DNA from: Planctomycetaceae bacterium
Lineage (GTDB): Bacteria > Planctomycetota > Planctomycetia > Planctomycetales > Planctomycetaceae
Length of the DNA stretch: 64,000 bases
Direction of reading: 5' to 3'
Assembly: GCA_020638955.1 (NCBI GenBank)
Contig: JACKHO010000005.1
Coordinates: forward strand, 372,001-436,000
The notes beneath the pieces were generated by a model. That model had not been told where the DNA came from. It saw nothing but the letters and a program-made list of their open reading frames with translations, and ran no database searches. A program made the translations under genes and the position numbers. Each line of letters opens with the position of its first letter. Within the stretch, counting starts at the first letter, position 1. Positions 35,944 through 43,865 of the stretch are shown one piece after another.

Positions 35944-36254
35944 CAGGAAATACCTTCGCTGAAATCATTACTGGTCAATGGGAATAGGCTGACTGAATCG
36001 TCTCAATTCTATCCCAGGGGGCAGACCGGTTCATGGCGGAATGTCTGCACCGCAGGTTTAAGCGATGTGCCAAGCACCTGCAAGCCGCTAATCGGAAAAG
36101 TCGCACTAATCCAAATCTTCTGATCCGTTGGGTTTACGGCGTAGGCGGGTGTTAGGCACCTGCGTATATTCATTCGGCATCTGGACTTGAGGCGAAGTGA
36201 CTTGCGAACTACCGTGCCTCTCATTGTTCATTCGCATTTCTGCTGGCACGGTAC
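35944..36254. other. Intergenic region; one weak small frame
   Basis: About 310 bases between the divergent NTPase and folC. A minus-strand frame from ATG 36237 to 36106 could encode 43 hydrophilic residues beginning MRMNNERHGSS, but it has no Shine-Dalgarno sequence and no recognised relative. Nothing else is supported. Confidence 0.35.
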
Positions 36255-37673
36255 ATGGCCTCGCAACCTTCTGGGACCTCAGAATCTTCACACTCTGCTG
36301 CAATCCCGGCGGTCGACATCGACGCTGCCTATGCCGCGGAACTCGATTTTCTGTACGGCCGTTTGAACTATGAACGCGTGCCCGAGCGAGCCCGTTCGCT
36401 GGGCGACTTTCGCCTGGAACGCATGCGAGAACTCCTCGCCCGAATTGGCGATCCGCAATTCGCCATTCCCTGCATCCACATCACAGGATCGAAGGGAAAG
36501 GGATCGGTCGCGACCATGGTGGCCCGCGTCCTGGAAGATGCTGGACTCCGCGTCGGCCTGTTTACGTCGCCGCACCTCATCGACTATGCGGAGCGTTTTA
36601 CAATCAACGGAGCAAAACCGCAGCCGAAGTTGCTGCTCCCGTTGATGCTTCAGTTGCGTGACATTGCAGCCTTTATGGACGCACATTCGCCGCATGGCGG
36701 ACCCACGTTTTTCGAATTGACGACGGCCTTGGGCTGGCTGCTGTTTCTACAGCAGCAGGTTGATTATGTGGTGCTGGAAGTTGGTCTCGGTGGGCGTCTC
36801 GACTCCACCAACATTTGCGCTCCACTGGTGACCGCGATTACGTCGATCAGTTTCGACCACACGCGACTGCTCGGTGAGACTCTGGAGAAAATCGCCAGCG
36901 AGAAGGCGGGGATCATCAAGTCGCACGTTCCAGTCATTAGCGGTGCAATCGACCCGTCTGCGAGACAGGCCATTGCGATAAGGGCAGAAGAGAAGGGCGC
37001 TCCGCTACGACAACTCGGAGAACAGTTCGAGATTACTTCGATCAAAAAGCGGGAGAACACGGAAACTTTGCTTCCGTTCCCTTTGTTGTCCGTCACCGGT
37101 TCAACGGGTACATGGGATGACATCGAAGTCGGCATGCCGGGGAATCATCAGGCGACGAATGCGAGCCTGGCGTTGGCCATTCTCGTTGAACTGCGCAAAG
37201 CTGGTTTGAGAGTTTCGGACGCGGCAATTCGCTCCGGACTCAGCAGAGCCCAGATAAGTTGCCGTATTGAAGTGCTATCGACGAAACCACTCTACATTGT
37301 CGACGCCGCTCACAACGTGGCGTCACTCCGGGCGCTCATTGACACATTGAAAGAAGTGGGCGCAGAGAATCGCCGCGTGGTGTTTGCGGTTTCGCGCGAC
37401 AAAGACGCCGAACAAATGCTGCAAACGCTCGACTCGTTTGCCACGGAAATCATCCTGACGCAGTACGTCAAGAATCCTCGCAGCGTTCCCGTTCCGGAAC
37501 TGGAAGAAATGGCTCGCCGCACGCTCACGTGTCAGTGGTCTGCGAATTCCAATCCGTTAGCTGCCGTCTCAGAAGCAATTCAGCGATCAAGTCCCACTGA
37601 TTTAGTGGCGGGAACTGGATCGCTGTTTCTGGCTGCGGAGCTGAAAGAGAGCTTCTTAGCCACCTCGAATTGA
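36255..37673 (+). CDS. folC: Folylpolyglutamate synthase / dihydrofolate synthase FolC
   Basis: A 472-residue Mur-ligase-family enzyme that adds glutamate to dihydropteroate and folates. Features: ATP P-loop HITGSKGKGSVATMVARVL, the central VGLGGRLDSTNICAP motif, SFDHTRLLGETLEKIASEKAGIIK, and a C-terminal IVDAAHNVASL glutamate-ligase region. The N-terminal 20 residues are a low-complexity extension. No Shine-Dalgarno sequence is obvious. The gene ends 20 bp before the stop of the convergent thioredoxin-YHS gene. Confidence 0.93.
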   Translation: MASQPSGTSESSHSAAIPAVDIDAAYAAELDFLYGRLNYERVPERARSLGDFRLERMRELLARIGDPQFAIPCIHITGSKGKGSVATMVARVLEDAGLRVGLFTSPHLIDYAERFTINGAKPQPKLLLPLMLQLRDIAAFMDAHSPHGGPTFFELTTALGWLLFLQQQVDYVVLEVGLGGRLDSTNICAPLVTAITSISFDHTRLLGETLEKIASEKAGIIKSHVPVISGAIDPSARQAIAIRAEEKGAPLRQLGEQFEITSIKKRENTETLLPFPLLSVTGSTGTWDDIEVGMPGNHQATNASLALAILVELRKAGLRVSDAAIRSGLSRAQISCRIEVLSTKPLYIVDAAHNVASLRALIDTLKEVGAENRRVVFAVSRDKDAEQMLQTLDSFATEIILTQYVKNPRSVPVPELEEMARRTLTCQWSANSNPLAAVSEAIQRSSPTDLVAGTGSLFLAAELKESFLATSN

Positions 37674-37692
37674 CCGACGGTGGCTGTTGGAA

Positions 37693-38571
37693 CTACTGCA
37701 CCGACCGCTCGATTTGCTCACTTCGTAGTACAACGCGGGTGCGAATGTATTTGTCGGGATTCGACTTGAAGGTCTTGCGGTTGGCGTCACTCACGAACAG
37801 GTACAGTTCGTCATCGTAGAATGCACCAAAAGCTGTTTTACCGGGGACGGCACGGTCGGTGTCCCACACAATAACAGGGTCACATCCCAGGAAGCGTGGC
37901 ACGTACCGTTCGGGATCTTGCTGGAAATCTTCCAGGGCTTCCTCAGAGACAAATGTGAATTGTTGTCCCTTATAGTCAGTAGTGAACTGCTGGCTCCCTT
38001 TGGTCCAGCGACGGTGCTTCCACAGCGTGACCGGGCAGTATCCGTCCATGACGGGGGTCGCCTTCGGCCCTTGGCTGGCCAGTTCATTCTCACCCTTTCC
38101 GTCGCCCGGAACGGTAGCAATCGGCATATCTGTCTTAGCCTTCCGGCTGGCGAGCAAATCGGCGTAACGGCTGCCAGCACGGTGCATCATGCTGATGTAC
38201 TCATCCATGGGGTGCATCCCCTGTGATTCCATCAGCAGTTCGCCGGTCGGCTCGATGTAGAGGTCGGTCGGGAACTTCGAAACACCAAAACGGCGCACCA
38301 AATCGGGGTGATCATCGACATCAATTTTCACGCCAACAATGGTCGTTCCGAACTGCTGCAGAACCGCTTTCTGGTTGAGAACGGTCCGCTCCATTTTCTG
38401 GCAGGGGACGCACCATTCCGCGCCAAAGTGCAGGAGCATGGGGCGGTTGAGCTTCTGTGCCTCAGCACGAGCTTCGTTCAAATCTTCGTGCCAGTTTGAA
38501 GCAGCCTGTGCCGTCCCCATGAGAGGAGCCACAGCGACCAACAGAGCGAGTCCGTACCACGACTTCAGCAT
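37693..38571 (-). CDS. Exported thioredoxin-fold protein with YHS-like C-terminal repeats
   Basis: A 292-residue protein. A signal peptide (MLKSWYGLALLVAVAPLMGTAQA) leads to a thioredoxin domain with CxxC in FGAEWCVPCQKME and a cis-Pro region FGVSKFPTDLYI. The C-terminal 130 residues look like two degenerate YHS metal-binding repeats (DGYCPVTLWKHRR...FVSEEALEDFQQDPERYVP and CDPVIVWDTDRAVPG...). AAGGAGGT precedes ATG 38571, a strong start; longer frames are excluded. A periplasmic redox or metal-handling role is inferred. Confidence 0.82.
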   Translation of the reverse strand: MLKSWYGLALLVAVAPLMGTAQAASNWHEDLNEARAEAQKLNRPMLLHFGAEWCVPCQKMERTVLNQKAVLQQFGTTIVGVKIDVDDHPDLVRRFGVSKFPTDLYIEPTGELLMESQGMHPMDEYISMMHRAGSRYADLLASRKAKTDMPIATVPGDGKGENELASQGPKATPVMDGYCPVTLWKHRRWTKGSQQFTTDYKGQQFTFVSEEALEDFQQDPERYVPRFLGCDPVIVWDTDRAVPGKTAFGAFYDDELYLFVSDANRKTFKSNPDKYIRTRVVLRSEQIERSVQ

Positions 38572-39022
38572 ACCAACCTCCTTGAGTTCCGCAGGCAGTC
38601 TCAAACCAGTCCACAACGTGTTGTGCTTCAATCCTCAAATTTCACAACAGGCGAACGGTGAGACCGTCCTAATCTCTCCATTGATATCGGCCCCGTTCCT
38701 GCACAGAGCTTGGCAGGAATGACGGCTTTACGAGAAGCTAAGTCGACGTTGAATGATTACGCCGGTTATTTGGGACAAACTGCCGTTGAATGACAGCTTT
38801 GTCCCGCTCGTATCTCAGAGTGCGCGAGAATGTCACCCTGAGGCGGGATGCGGATTCTAGGGGAGGACAACTGCCCGTCAACTGCCCCAAAGGCCCCAAG
38901 AACAAGAAACTCAAACTTCTCTAAAGCCCCTGTTCATTTGCACTCAACGCAATCGTCAATCCGGTCGCATTTGACCGCACTTATGTGTCGCAAGCACTTT
39001 AACAGCTGAGGGAAGCGTTTGT
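38572..39022. other. Intergenic region with hairpin, no gene seen
   Basis: About 450 bases upstream of the minus-strand thioredoxin gene and downstream of lgt. No supportable reading frame. GGGACAAA (38772-38779) pairs perfectly with TTTGTCCC (38798-38805), an 8-bp stem with 18-nt loop containing CTG/CAG pairs. No T-run adjoins it on either strand. Confidence 0.4.
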
Positions 39023-40078
39023 TCAGGAGGCTGCTGATGGCGACCTGGTTCCCGCATGCTGCCAACGATTCCGCAGCAGCAGCCCGATCCCGAAACAGAG
39101 AATGCCGACGCTGTACCACTGCGAAATCGTGAACGAGGTCCCGAACTGTCCCATTTCATCGGCCCTGATGAATTCCAGCAGAATCCGGGTCATGGGATAC
39201 AGGATGCATCCCAGCGCGAACGTGTCGCCGGGATGACGTCGGTACCAGTACATTTGAGCCGTCACGAGCGCCAGCACAAACCCGTTAATCGAACTGTAAA
39301 CCTGCGTGGGATGCAGCGGCATGGTGTAAGGAGCCGTCGGTTCAACGAAGCCTCGAATCGCCAGCACGTCAAACGTGGTACTTCCATGCGGGAAGCAAAT
39401 CCCCCAGGGCAAATCACAGCGATCGCCGAAGCAACAGCCATTGAGAAGACATCCAATCCGACCGAATCCAACGCCAATGAAAATCGACGGCGTAATGATG
39501 TCGACCAGCGGCAACGGCGGGATTTTGCGAATGTGACAGAACGAGAAAAACCCAATGGCGGCCCCAAACATCGCACCGATGAGGACCAGTCCCCCATTAC
39601 TCAAATTCACGGCGTTGAAAAGCAACTGGGAGATGTCCTTCGACGACGCCATCAACTCGCTGCGATACTGCACCAGGTACGCAATGCGGCCACCCGCAAT
39701 TCCGCACACCAGAATCCAAAACGCCAAATCGGTAATGATTTCGGGATCTTGTCCCACCTGTTTGCTGCGATACTGTGCGAACGCAATGGCAAACAGAAAT
39801 CCAATGAGCACCATGACGCCGTACCCGAAAATCGGAAACCGGTCGATGGGCAGGTTCGGCCCCACGAGAGTCACACCCAGCAGGATGCCCAGAAACGTCC
39901 CCCAGCTTGACGCCGCCAGGACTTCTTTCTTGTGGCCTGTGAAGAACTGATACGCCCCGTACAGCAGCCCCAGCAGCAACACGACCCAGCCCGCCCCCAG
40001 CAGTTCAACCCCTTCCTGCTGAGGCGTCCATCCCGCCCAGGGTTGCTTCAACCAAACTTCAAACAAAACTTGTCGCAC
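39023..40078 (-). CDS. lgt: Prolipoprotein diacylglyceryl transferase Lgt
   Basis: A 351-residue multi-pass membrane enzyme that adds diacylglycerol to lipobox cysteines of lipoproteins. The Lgt signature is visible in GVGFGRIGCLLNGCCFGDRC, with FGYGVMVLIGFL, GGRIAYL and a late HPTQVYSS and ILLEFIRADE. GTG 40078 is chosen because GAGG lies 6 nt upstream, giving MRQVLFEVWL; the TTG at 40105 is an alternative. An N-terminal extension of ~90 residues with two extra hydrophobic segments precedes the standard enzyme, longer than usual. Confidence 0.9.
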   Translation of the reverse strand: MRQVLFEVWLKQPWAGWTPQQEGVELLGAGWVVLLLGLLYGAYQFFTGHKKEVLAASSWGTFLGILLGVTLVGPNLPIDRFPIFGYGVMVLIGFLFAIAFAQYRSKQVGQDPEIITDLAFWILVCGIAGGRIAYLVQYRSELMASSKDISQLLFNAVNLSNGGLVLIGAMFGAAIGFFSFCHIRKIPPLPLVDIITPSIFIGVGFGRIGCLLNGCCFGDRCDLPWGICFPHGSTTFDVLAIRGFVEPTAPYTMPLHPTQVYSSINGFVLALVTAQMYWYRRHPGDTFALGCILYPMTRILLEFIRADEMGQFGTSFTISQWYSVGILCFGIGLLLRNRWQHAGTRSPSAAS

Positions 40079-40127
40079 GCCGTGCCTCAATCCGTTGACG
40101 GACAAAATTCACATCACGCCGTGCATT

Positions 40128-40209
40128 CTGACAAATTGCTGACCGTGCAGGAACACTAAACCAGACACGCCGCCTTTGACGCGGTGCCAAAGGCGGCGTG
40201 TCTGGTTCG
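40128..40209. repeat. Palindromic repeat element, copy A
   Basis: An 82-bp element ending in a perfect 20-bp stem (AACCAGACACGCCGCCTTTG at 40159-40178 and its complement at 40188-40207, 9-nt loop). The leading half reads CTGACAAATTGCTGACC then GTGCAGGAACACTAAA. A diverged second copy is at 43766-43844. It lies between lgt (upstream side) and the GNAT gene. Confidence 0.75.
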
Positions 40210-40441
40210 ATCTGGAGATTTCCCTTCGGGCCGCAGACGAGAATCTCAAAACAGAAGGTGGCACTGGCATTGCCGGAGTTTTTTGCAAAGGAATTCGAAC
40301 CGTTCTCGGTGCGGGCCTTGCCGGTGGCACCGTTCAAGTTTCGGCTTCATTAACCGCGTCTCTCCGGTTACGCTGAGTTGTACGTAAATTGGTGCTGGCT
40401 AGTGCCAATTCACGCAGGTTCGCAAGTTGTGACATTGGCAC

Positions 40442-40455
40442 CCGGCGTACGCCGG
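40442..40455. promoter_or_regulatory. Perfect 14-bp palindrome upstream of GNAT gene
   Basis: CCGGCGTACGCCGG is fully self-complementary and ends 10 bp before the GNAT start codon, spanning the expected ribosome binding site. It could be an operator or an mRNA hairpin, but it has no second copy in this window that I noticed. Confidence 0.35.
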
Positions 40456-40465
40456 ATCGTTCATC

Positions 40466-40915
40466 ATGAATTTCGCAGGCAGGATTGCAACCGAAACTGA
40501 CGCCGCTTTACTCGCCGCGATGAATCAAAAACTCATCCGTGACGAAGGCCATCGCAACTCAATGTCGATTGCCGAACTCGAAGATCGAATGAGGACCTGG
40601 CTTGTCAATGAGTATCAGGCGTCGATTTTCATCGTTGATGAGGAAACCTCTGGCTATGCACTGTACAAGCACGAACCAGACTGGACCTACCTGCGCCAGT
40701 TCTTCATCGTACCCGAGTTACGTCGGAGGGGGTTTGGCCGAGCCGCGATGCGCTGGCTGATCCAGAACCAATGGGTTAATGCTCACCGCATTCGCCTTGA
40801 TGTTCTGGTGGGAAACACCAACGGCATTTCATTCTGGCGATCCGTCGGATTTCAAGATTACTTCATCACCATGGAAATGGACATATTGCCAGACGACCAT
40901 GAGGGGACGCTGTGA
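40466..40915 (+). CDS. GNAT-family N-acetyltransferase
   Basis: A 149-residue single-domain acetyltransferase. The acetyl-CoA binding motif A is visible as VPELRRRGFGRAAMRWL (R/Q-x-x-G-x-G/A type), preceded by LRQFFIV and followed by RLDVLVGNTNGISFWRSVGF. The substrate is unknown. It overlaps the downstream gene through a GTGA junction, so the pair is translationally coupled. The palindrome at 40442 lies just upstream. Confidence 0.85.
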   Translation: MNFAGRIATETDAALLAAMNQKLIRDEGHRNSMSIAELEDRMRTWLVNEYQASIFIVDEETSGYALYKHEPDWTYLRQFFIVPELRRRGFGRAAMRWLIQNQWVNAHRIRLDVLVGNTNGISFWRSVGFQDYFITMEMDILPDDHEGTL

Positions 40916-41274
40916 TCCTTAACACAATTCCAGTGAACGATGCGATTCATCGTCTGGCCGAACTTGCGGGGCAAAAAGTCTCTGTTTTTGGGACGCTGTC
41001 ACTGGAATTTGAAGCGACTTGCATCACGCAAATTCCAAAGACCGAAGTGAGTGAATACGACGCTGGAACGTATCAATCGAGCATTTGGGTCGACTTTGAT
41101 CTGGCTGCGATCAAGCAGCCCGAACAATGGCTGAATCAATTCGACGGACGCCGTGTGCGCGTGACCGGCAAACTAGTCGCCTCCCTCGATGGTTATGATG
41201 GCTGTGGCCATTTCTCGATGTGGCCCGCGCGATTGATCGCTGCGTCAATCGAGAAGTTTCGCAGGCAGGGTTGA
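40912..41274 (+). CDS. Small hypothetical protein, possibly OB-like
   Basis: A 120-residue protein starting at GTG 40912, overlapping the GNAT stop by 4 bp. Strands such as KVSVFGTLSLEFEATCI and RRVRVTGKLVASL suggest an OB-like barrel. No family recognised. Tight coupling suggests a shared function with the acetyltransferase, but this is inference. Confidence 0.6.
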   Translation: MILNTIPVNDAIHRLAELAGQKVSVFGTLSLEFEATCITQIPKTEVSEYDAGTYQSSIWVDFDLAAIKQPEQWLNQFDGRRVRVTGKLVASLDGYDGCGHFSMWPARLIAASIEKFRRQG

Positions 41275-41330
41275 GCGAATTAAAGTCGACGATCCTGTGC
41301 AGTTTTTTCATTCTGGGGGATTTGACCGAA

Positions 41331-41363
41331 CCCAGCATTTAACAGTCGGCCTGCAATGCTGGG
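41331..41363. repeat. Inverted repeat CCCAGCATT / AATGCTGGG
   Basis: A perfect 9-bp stem with a 15-nt loop, 57 bp after the small hypothetical gene. Its GCTGGG core is shared with the hairpin at 9128-9145 (AAATGCTGGGAC), which suggests a dispersed palindromic repeat type. Confidence 0.5.
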
Positions 41364-41509
41364 ACACGCCAGTCGGTGATCCGAGCATACGTCTCTCAAC
41401 ACATCAGCCGAATCGCTCCTTTCGCTTGACGCCGTCGATCCATCAGTCGACAATGATGCAGGGACTAAAACCAAACGTCAAACCCTGATAGACGGAAGGT
41501 TCTCCAGAA

Positions 41510-41535
41510 ATAGGTGGAATTACCTTTCCACCTAT
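41510..41535. promoter_or_regulatory. Hairpin 36 bp upstream of the zinc-ribbon gene
   Basis: ATAGGTGGAA (41510-41519) pairs with TTCCACCTAT (41526-41535), a 10-bp perfect stem and 6-nt loop. It is well placed for a 5'-leader hairpin or a protein-binding palindrome. No T-run follows it, so a terminator is less likely. Confidence 0.4.
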
Positions 41536-41571
41536 CATTTAGATATTCCCCTGAAGACCCGCGAGGCAGGC

Positions 41572-41937
41572 ATGTCTGAAAAACTCTATACGATGGTCGC
41601 TGGCGGCGCACTTGAAGCGAATTCTACTTTCAACGTGAGGTGCAACTGTGGCGGCAACGCACCAATAACCCCTGAATCGGTCGCAGGATACGGGTACTCA
41701 AAAAAGGGCGGCCCAACAAAGATCGTCGACAGACTGGAAACGAAATGTCTGAACTGCAACACTGGAATTGTGGTGAGCGTGTTGGAAGGCGATCCTGGCT
41801 ACGTACTGACGAAACACGGCAACAAGGAAATGCTCTTCCTTCCGCAAGGTTCAACGAGCAAGCCCGTTGCCGAACTGACAGTCGGTGAGCACGAAGCAAT
41901 CATTCAAGAAATGAAAAAGAACATGCCAGACGAATAG
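41572..41937 (+). CDS. Small putative zinc-binding hypothetical protein
   Basis: A 121-residue protein. One CxC pair (VRCNCGGNAP) and one CxxC pair (TKCLNCNTG) suggest a zinc-binding site joined by a basic loop with YGYSKKGGPTK. Strands in the second half (GIVVSVLEGDPGYVL) complete a small domain. ATG 41572 is preceded by GAGG at short distance. No named family. It lies just before the IS4-family element and may have been its neighbour before insertion. Confidence 0.6.
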   Translation: MSEKLYTMVAGGALEANSTFNVRCNCGGNAPITPESVAGYGYSKKGGPTKIVDRLETKCLNCNTGIVVSVLEGDPGYVLTKHGNKEMLFLPQGSTSKPVAELTVGEHEAIIQEMKKNMPDE

Positions 41938-42055
41938 CTTTGAATACTGCGGTGGTTTTGAGCGGTAGTGGCATTGGCTCTCCCTTCTTGCTATCACTTG
42001 ATCATGATCGGCGGCGCGTGGCTCCCGAACGAATGACCGAACCCAGTAACCGTAG

Positions 42056-42088
42056 GGTGCGTCGCGACCTCAATGTTACCCACATTTT
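42056..42088. repeat. Left terminal inverted repeat of IS
   Basis: The 33 bp are identical to the complement of 43675-43707. The transposase stop codon (TAA, 42076-42078) lies within it. Confidence 0.85.
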
Positions 42089-43464
42089 CGTTTGGCTGCG
42101 TGGGTACCTCGGAGGAGGAGGAGGAGGAGTTTTTCGAGGCCGCGCCAGAGGGTGATCCAGCCGGGGCGGCCATCGCACTTGCGGCCAAGGTGGCCTCCGA
42201 GGCCAGCTAGGTGTTTGACGAACTGTTGGATGGTCATTTCAGTGGCGGGGCGTTTGCGAACCTGCGCCAATGTGTCGACCCATTCCGTGGGGACGACGTC
42301 GCGAGCGGGTCGGTCCGGGGCTTGTTCGGCCAGTTGGCGTAACCGCAGGAGTTGCACGGCGACAATCGACAACAGACCAGTCACGCGTTCCAGGCGATGA
42401 GACGTTTCATAGTACCGCTGCTCCACACGACAACCGGTCTTTAAGGCTTTGTGATATTCTTCGATGGCCCAGCGTTGAGAGTAATAGTGAATGACTTGTC
42501 GGGCATGTTCGAGGGTCTCGACACGTTCGGAGGTCAGCAGGACCCAGTGGACTGGTTGGAGACCTGCGGGGGGATTCACCTCAACGAGTTCGACGACGCA
42601 CATCGGAATCGGCTGCCCAGGTGCGTGTTTGCGAATCCACGCATTTGTCACTGAAGGGGTTGGTAACGACAAGGTGGCATGCCGTAGCTCCATTTTGGCT
42701 GAGCGGGCAGGCTGACTGGACGTCGCTGGGATGTTCAAGACTTGGCGACCACAGACGGGTTGTGCAGCAAGGTGTTCTTCCAGCGAGATCGTTTTTTGCT
42801 GCTCAGTCACGATGATTCGGTTCAGACGACAGGCTCGAATGACCCAACCGCATTGTTGCTGCCAGGCATGTAAGTAAACTTCGTAGTCATCTGCCGCCCG
42901 GTCGCAAACATGTAACCATTTCACTCCTTCCGGCGGGGCCCCCACTTGGTCGATTAATCGTCCCCACACGGTCGATTCCCGATGCGGGTCGCGCCGTCGC
43001 GAGTTATTGGCGCCATGCTTCTTTCCTGGTTGCCGATAGAGTATTTCCTGTCCGGCCAGTCCGATGACTTCTTCGGACTCGGGGTCACGCATCAAAGCTG
43101 AGTGCAAGAAGAATCCCCTGCCGGTATTCTTGCCGACCGGTCCAAGCCCGCGCGCACGACGCTTCTGGCCATAATTAATTTCCGTGGTGTCGTTAAGAAT
43201 TAATCGCACCTGACCTGGTTCACCCGAGGCGCGTGTCCGTTGAAAATGCGGCGTGGTAATGCCTTCGAAGCTGACGTCCTCGCAGTCCATCAACCGGTAC
43301 AGAGCCTTGCAGTCGGCCCAGGATTCGGTTTGTTCAGGCGACGTTCCATCTGGCCTCGCGAGCATTTGGGCACCAACTTTCACCAATCGCCGCGTGCGAC
43401 GCGCATCACCCAACTGGCAATCTCCAAACTCACTTAGCGCCCAACTGATGGGTTCCAGACTCAT
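42076..43464 (-). CDS. IS4-family transposase
   Basis: A 462-residue DDE transposase. The N-terminal part (ISWALSEFGDCQLGDARRTR) is the Tn5-type DNA-binding region. Catalytic region: the first acidic motif LILNDTTEINYG, the second HVCDRAADDYEVY, and the IS4 signature Y(2)R(3)E(6)K in YYSQRWAIEEYHKALK. It is full length and has no visible frame damage. ATG 43464 follows AAGGAG. The N-terminal extension in longer frames (to 43644) is not supported. Confidence 0.92.
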   Translation of the reverse strand: MSLEPISWALSEFGDCQLGDARRTRRLVKVGAQMLARPDGTSPEQTESWADCKALYRLMDCEDVSFEGITTPHFQRTRASGEPGQVRLILNDTTEINYGQKRRARGLGPVGKNTGRGFFLHSALMRDPESEEVIGLAGQEILYRQPGKKHGANNSRRRDPHRESTVWGRLIDQVGAPPEGVKWLHVCDRAADDYEVYLHAWQQQCGWVIRACRLNRIIVTEQQKTISLEEHLAAQPVCGRQVLNIPATSSQPARSAKMELRHATLSLPTPSVTNAWIRKHAPGQPIPMCVVELVEVNPPAGLQPVHWVLLTSERVETLEHARQVIHYYSQRWAIEEYHKALKTGCRVEQRYYETSHRLERVTGLLSIVAVQLLRLRQLAEQAPDRPARDVVPTEWVDTLAQVRKRPATEMTIQQFVKHLAGLGGHLGRKCDGRPGWITLWRGLEKLLLLLLRGTHAAKRKCG

Positions 43465-43674
43465 GACCAGACACTCCTTGCACGCTGGCAGACCAAACCG
43501 CCAACACCCCGCAGCCTCCGCCTCGCTCCACCATTCCTGGAGCCTGCCACCGAAGGTTCCCGCCCCCGGCGCTGCCAACCCACCCCATAGGCAACCCCCG
43601 TGCCAATTCAAGAAACCGCACGAATTCCAGGCATTCACCAACACGTCCGTGTAAAATCGACATCACCCAATTGA

Positions 43675-43707
43675 AAAATGTGGGTAACATTGAGGTCGCG
43701 ACGCACC
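43675..43707. repeat. Right terminal inverted repeat of IS
   Basis: The 33 bp are identical to the complement of 42056-42088 and mark the upstream end of the element. Confidence 0.85.
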
Positions 43708-43765
43708 TTGCTCAAACCGCGAGTCGGCAAAAGCGCATTTCAACGCCACCTACGGTCTACGGTCA

Positions 43766-43844
43766 CTGATAAATTGATGACCATGCAGGAACACTAAAAC
43801 TAACACGCCGCCTTTGACAAAGTGTCAAAGGCGGCGTGTGGTTC
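43766..43844. repeat. Palindromic repeat element, copy B
   Basis: A 79-bp copy of the element at 40128-40209: CTGATAAATTGATGACC, then ATGCAGGAACACTAAAA, then a 16-bp perfect stem (ACACGCCGCCTTTGAC at 43803-43818, complement 43824-43839). It starts 59 bp beyond the right end of the IS and ends 22 bp beyond the glnA stop, so it could also act as that gene's terminator hairpin. Confidence 0.75.
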
Positions 43845-43865
43845 AAAATCGAAACTGCGTGGCAA

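Larger units (their letters stand above)
42056..43707 (-). mobile_element. IS4-family insertion sequence with perfect 33-bp inverted repeats
   Basis: The left end (42056-42088) and right end (43675-43707) are exact inverted complements over 33 bp, beginning GGTGCGTCGCGACCTCAATG. They bound one intact transposase gene whose stop codon lies inside the left repeat. About 210 bp between the transposase start and the right repeat are non-coding. No flanking direct repeat could be seen at the ends (CCGTAG versus TTGCTC), so the target duplication is absent or lost. Confidence 0.85.

Noticed and set aside
38772..38805. tRNA or terminator in the lgt-thioredoxin gap
   Set aside because: The hairpin has no T-run on either strand, and no acceptor/T-arm pattern typical of a tRNA gene was seen.
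42040..43720. Target-site duplication flanking the IS
   Set aside because: The bases next to the two terminal repeats do not match, so no duplication can be claimed.
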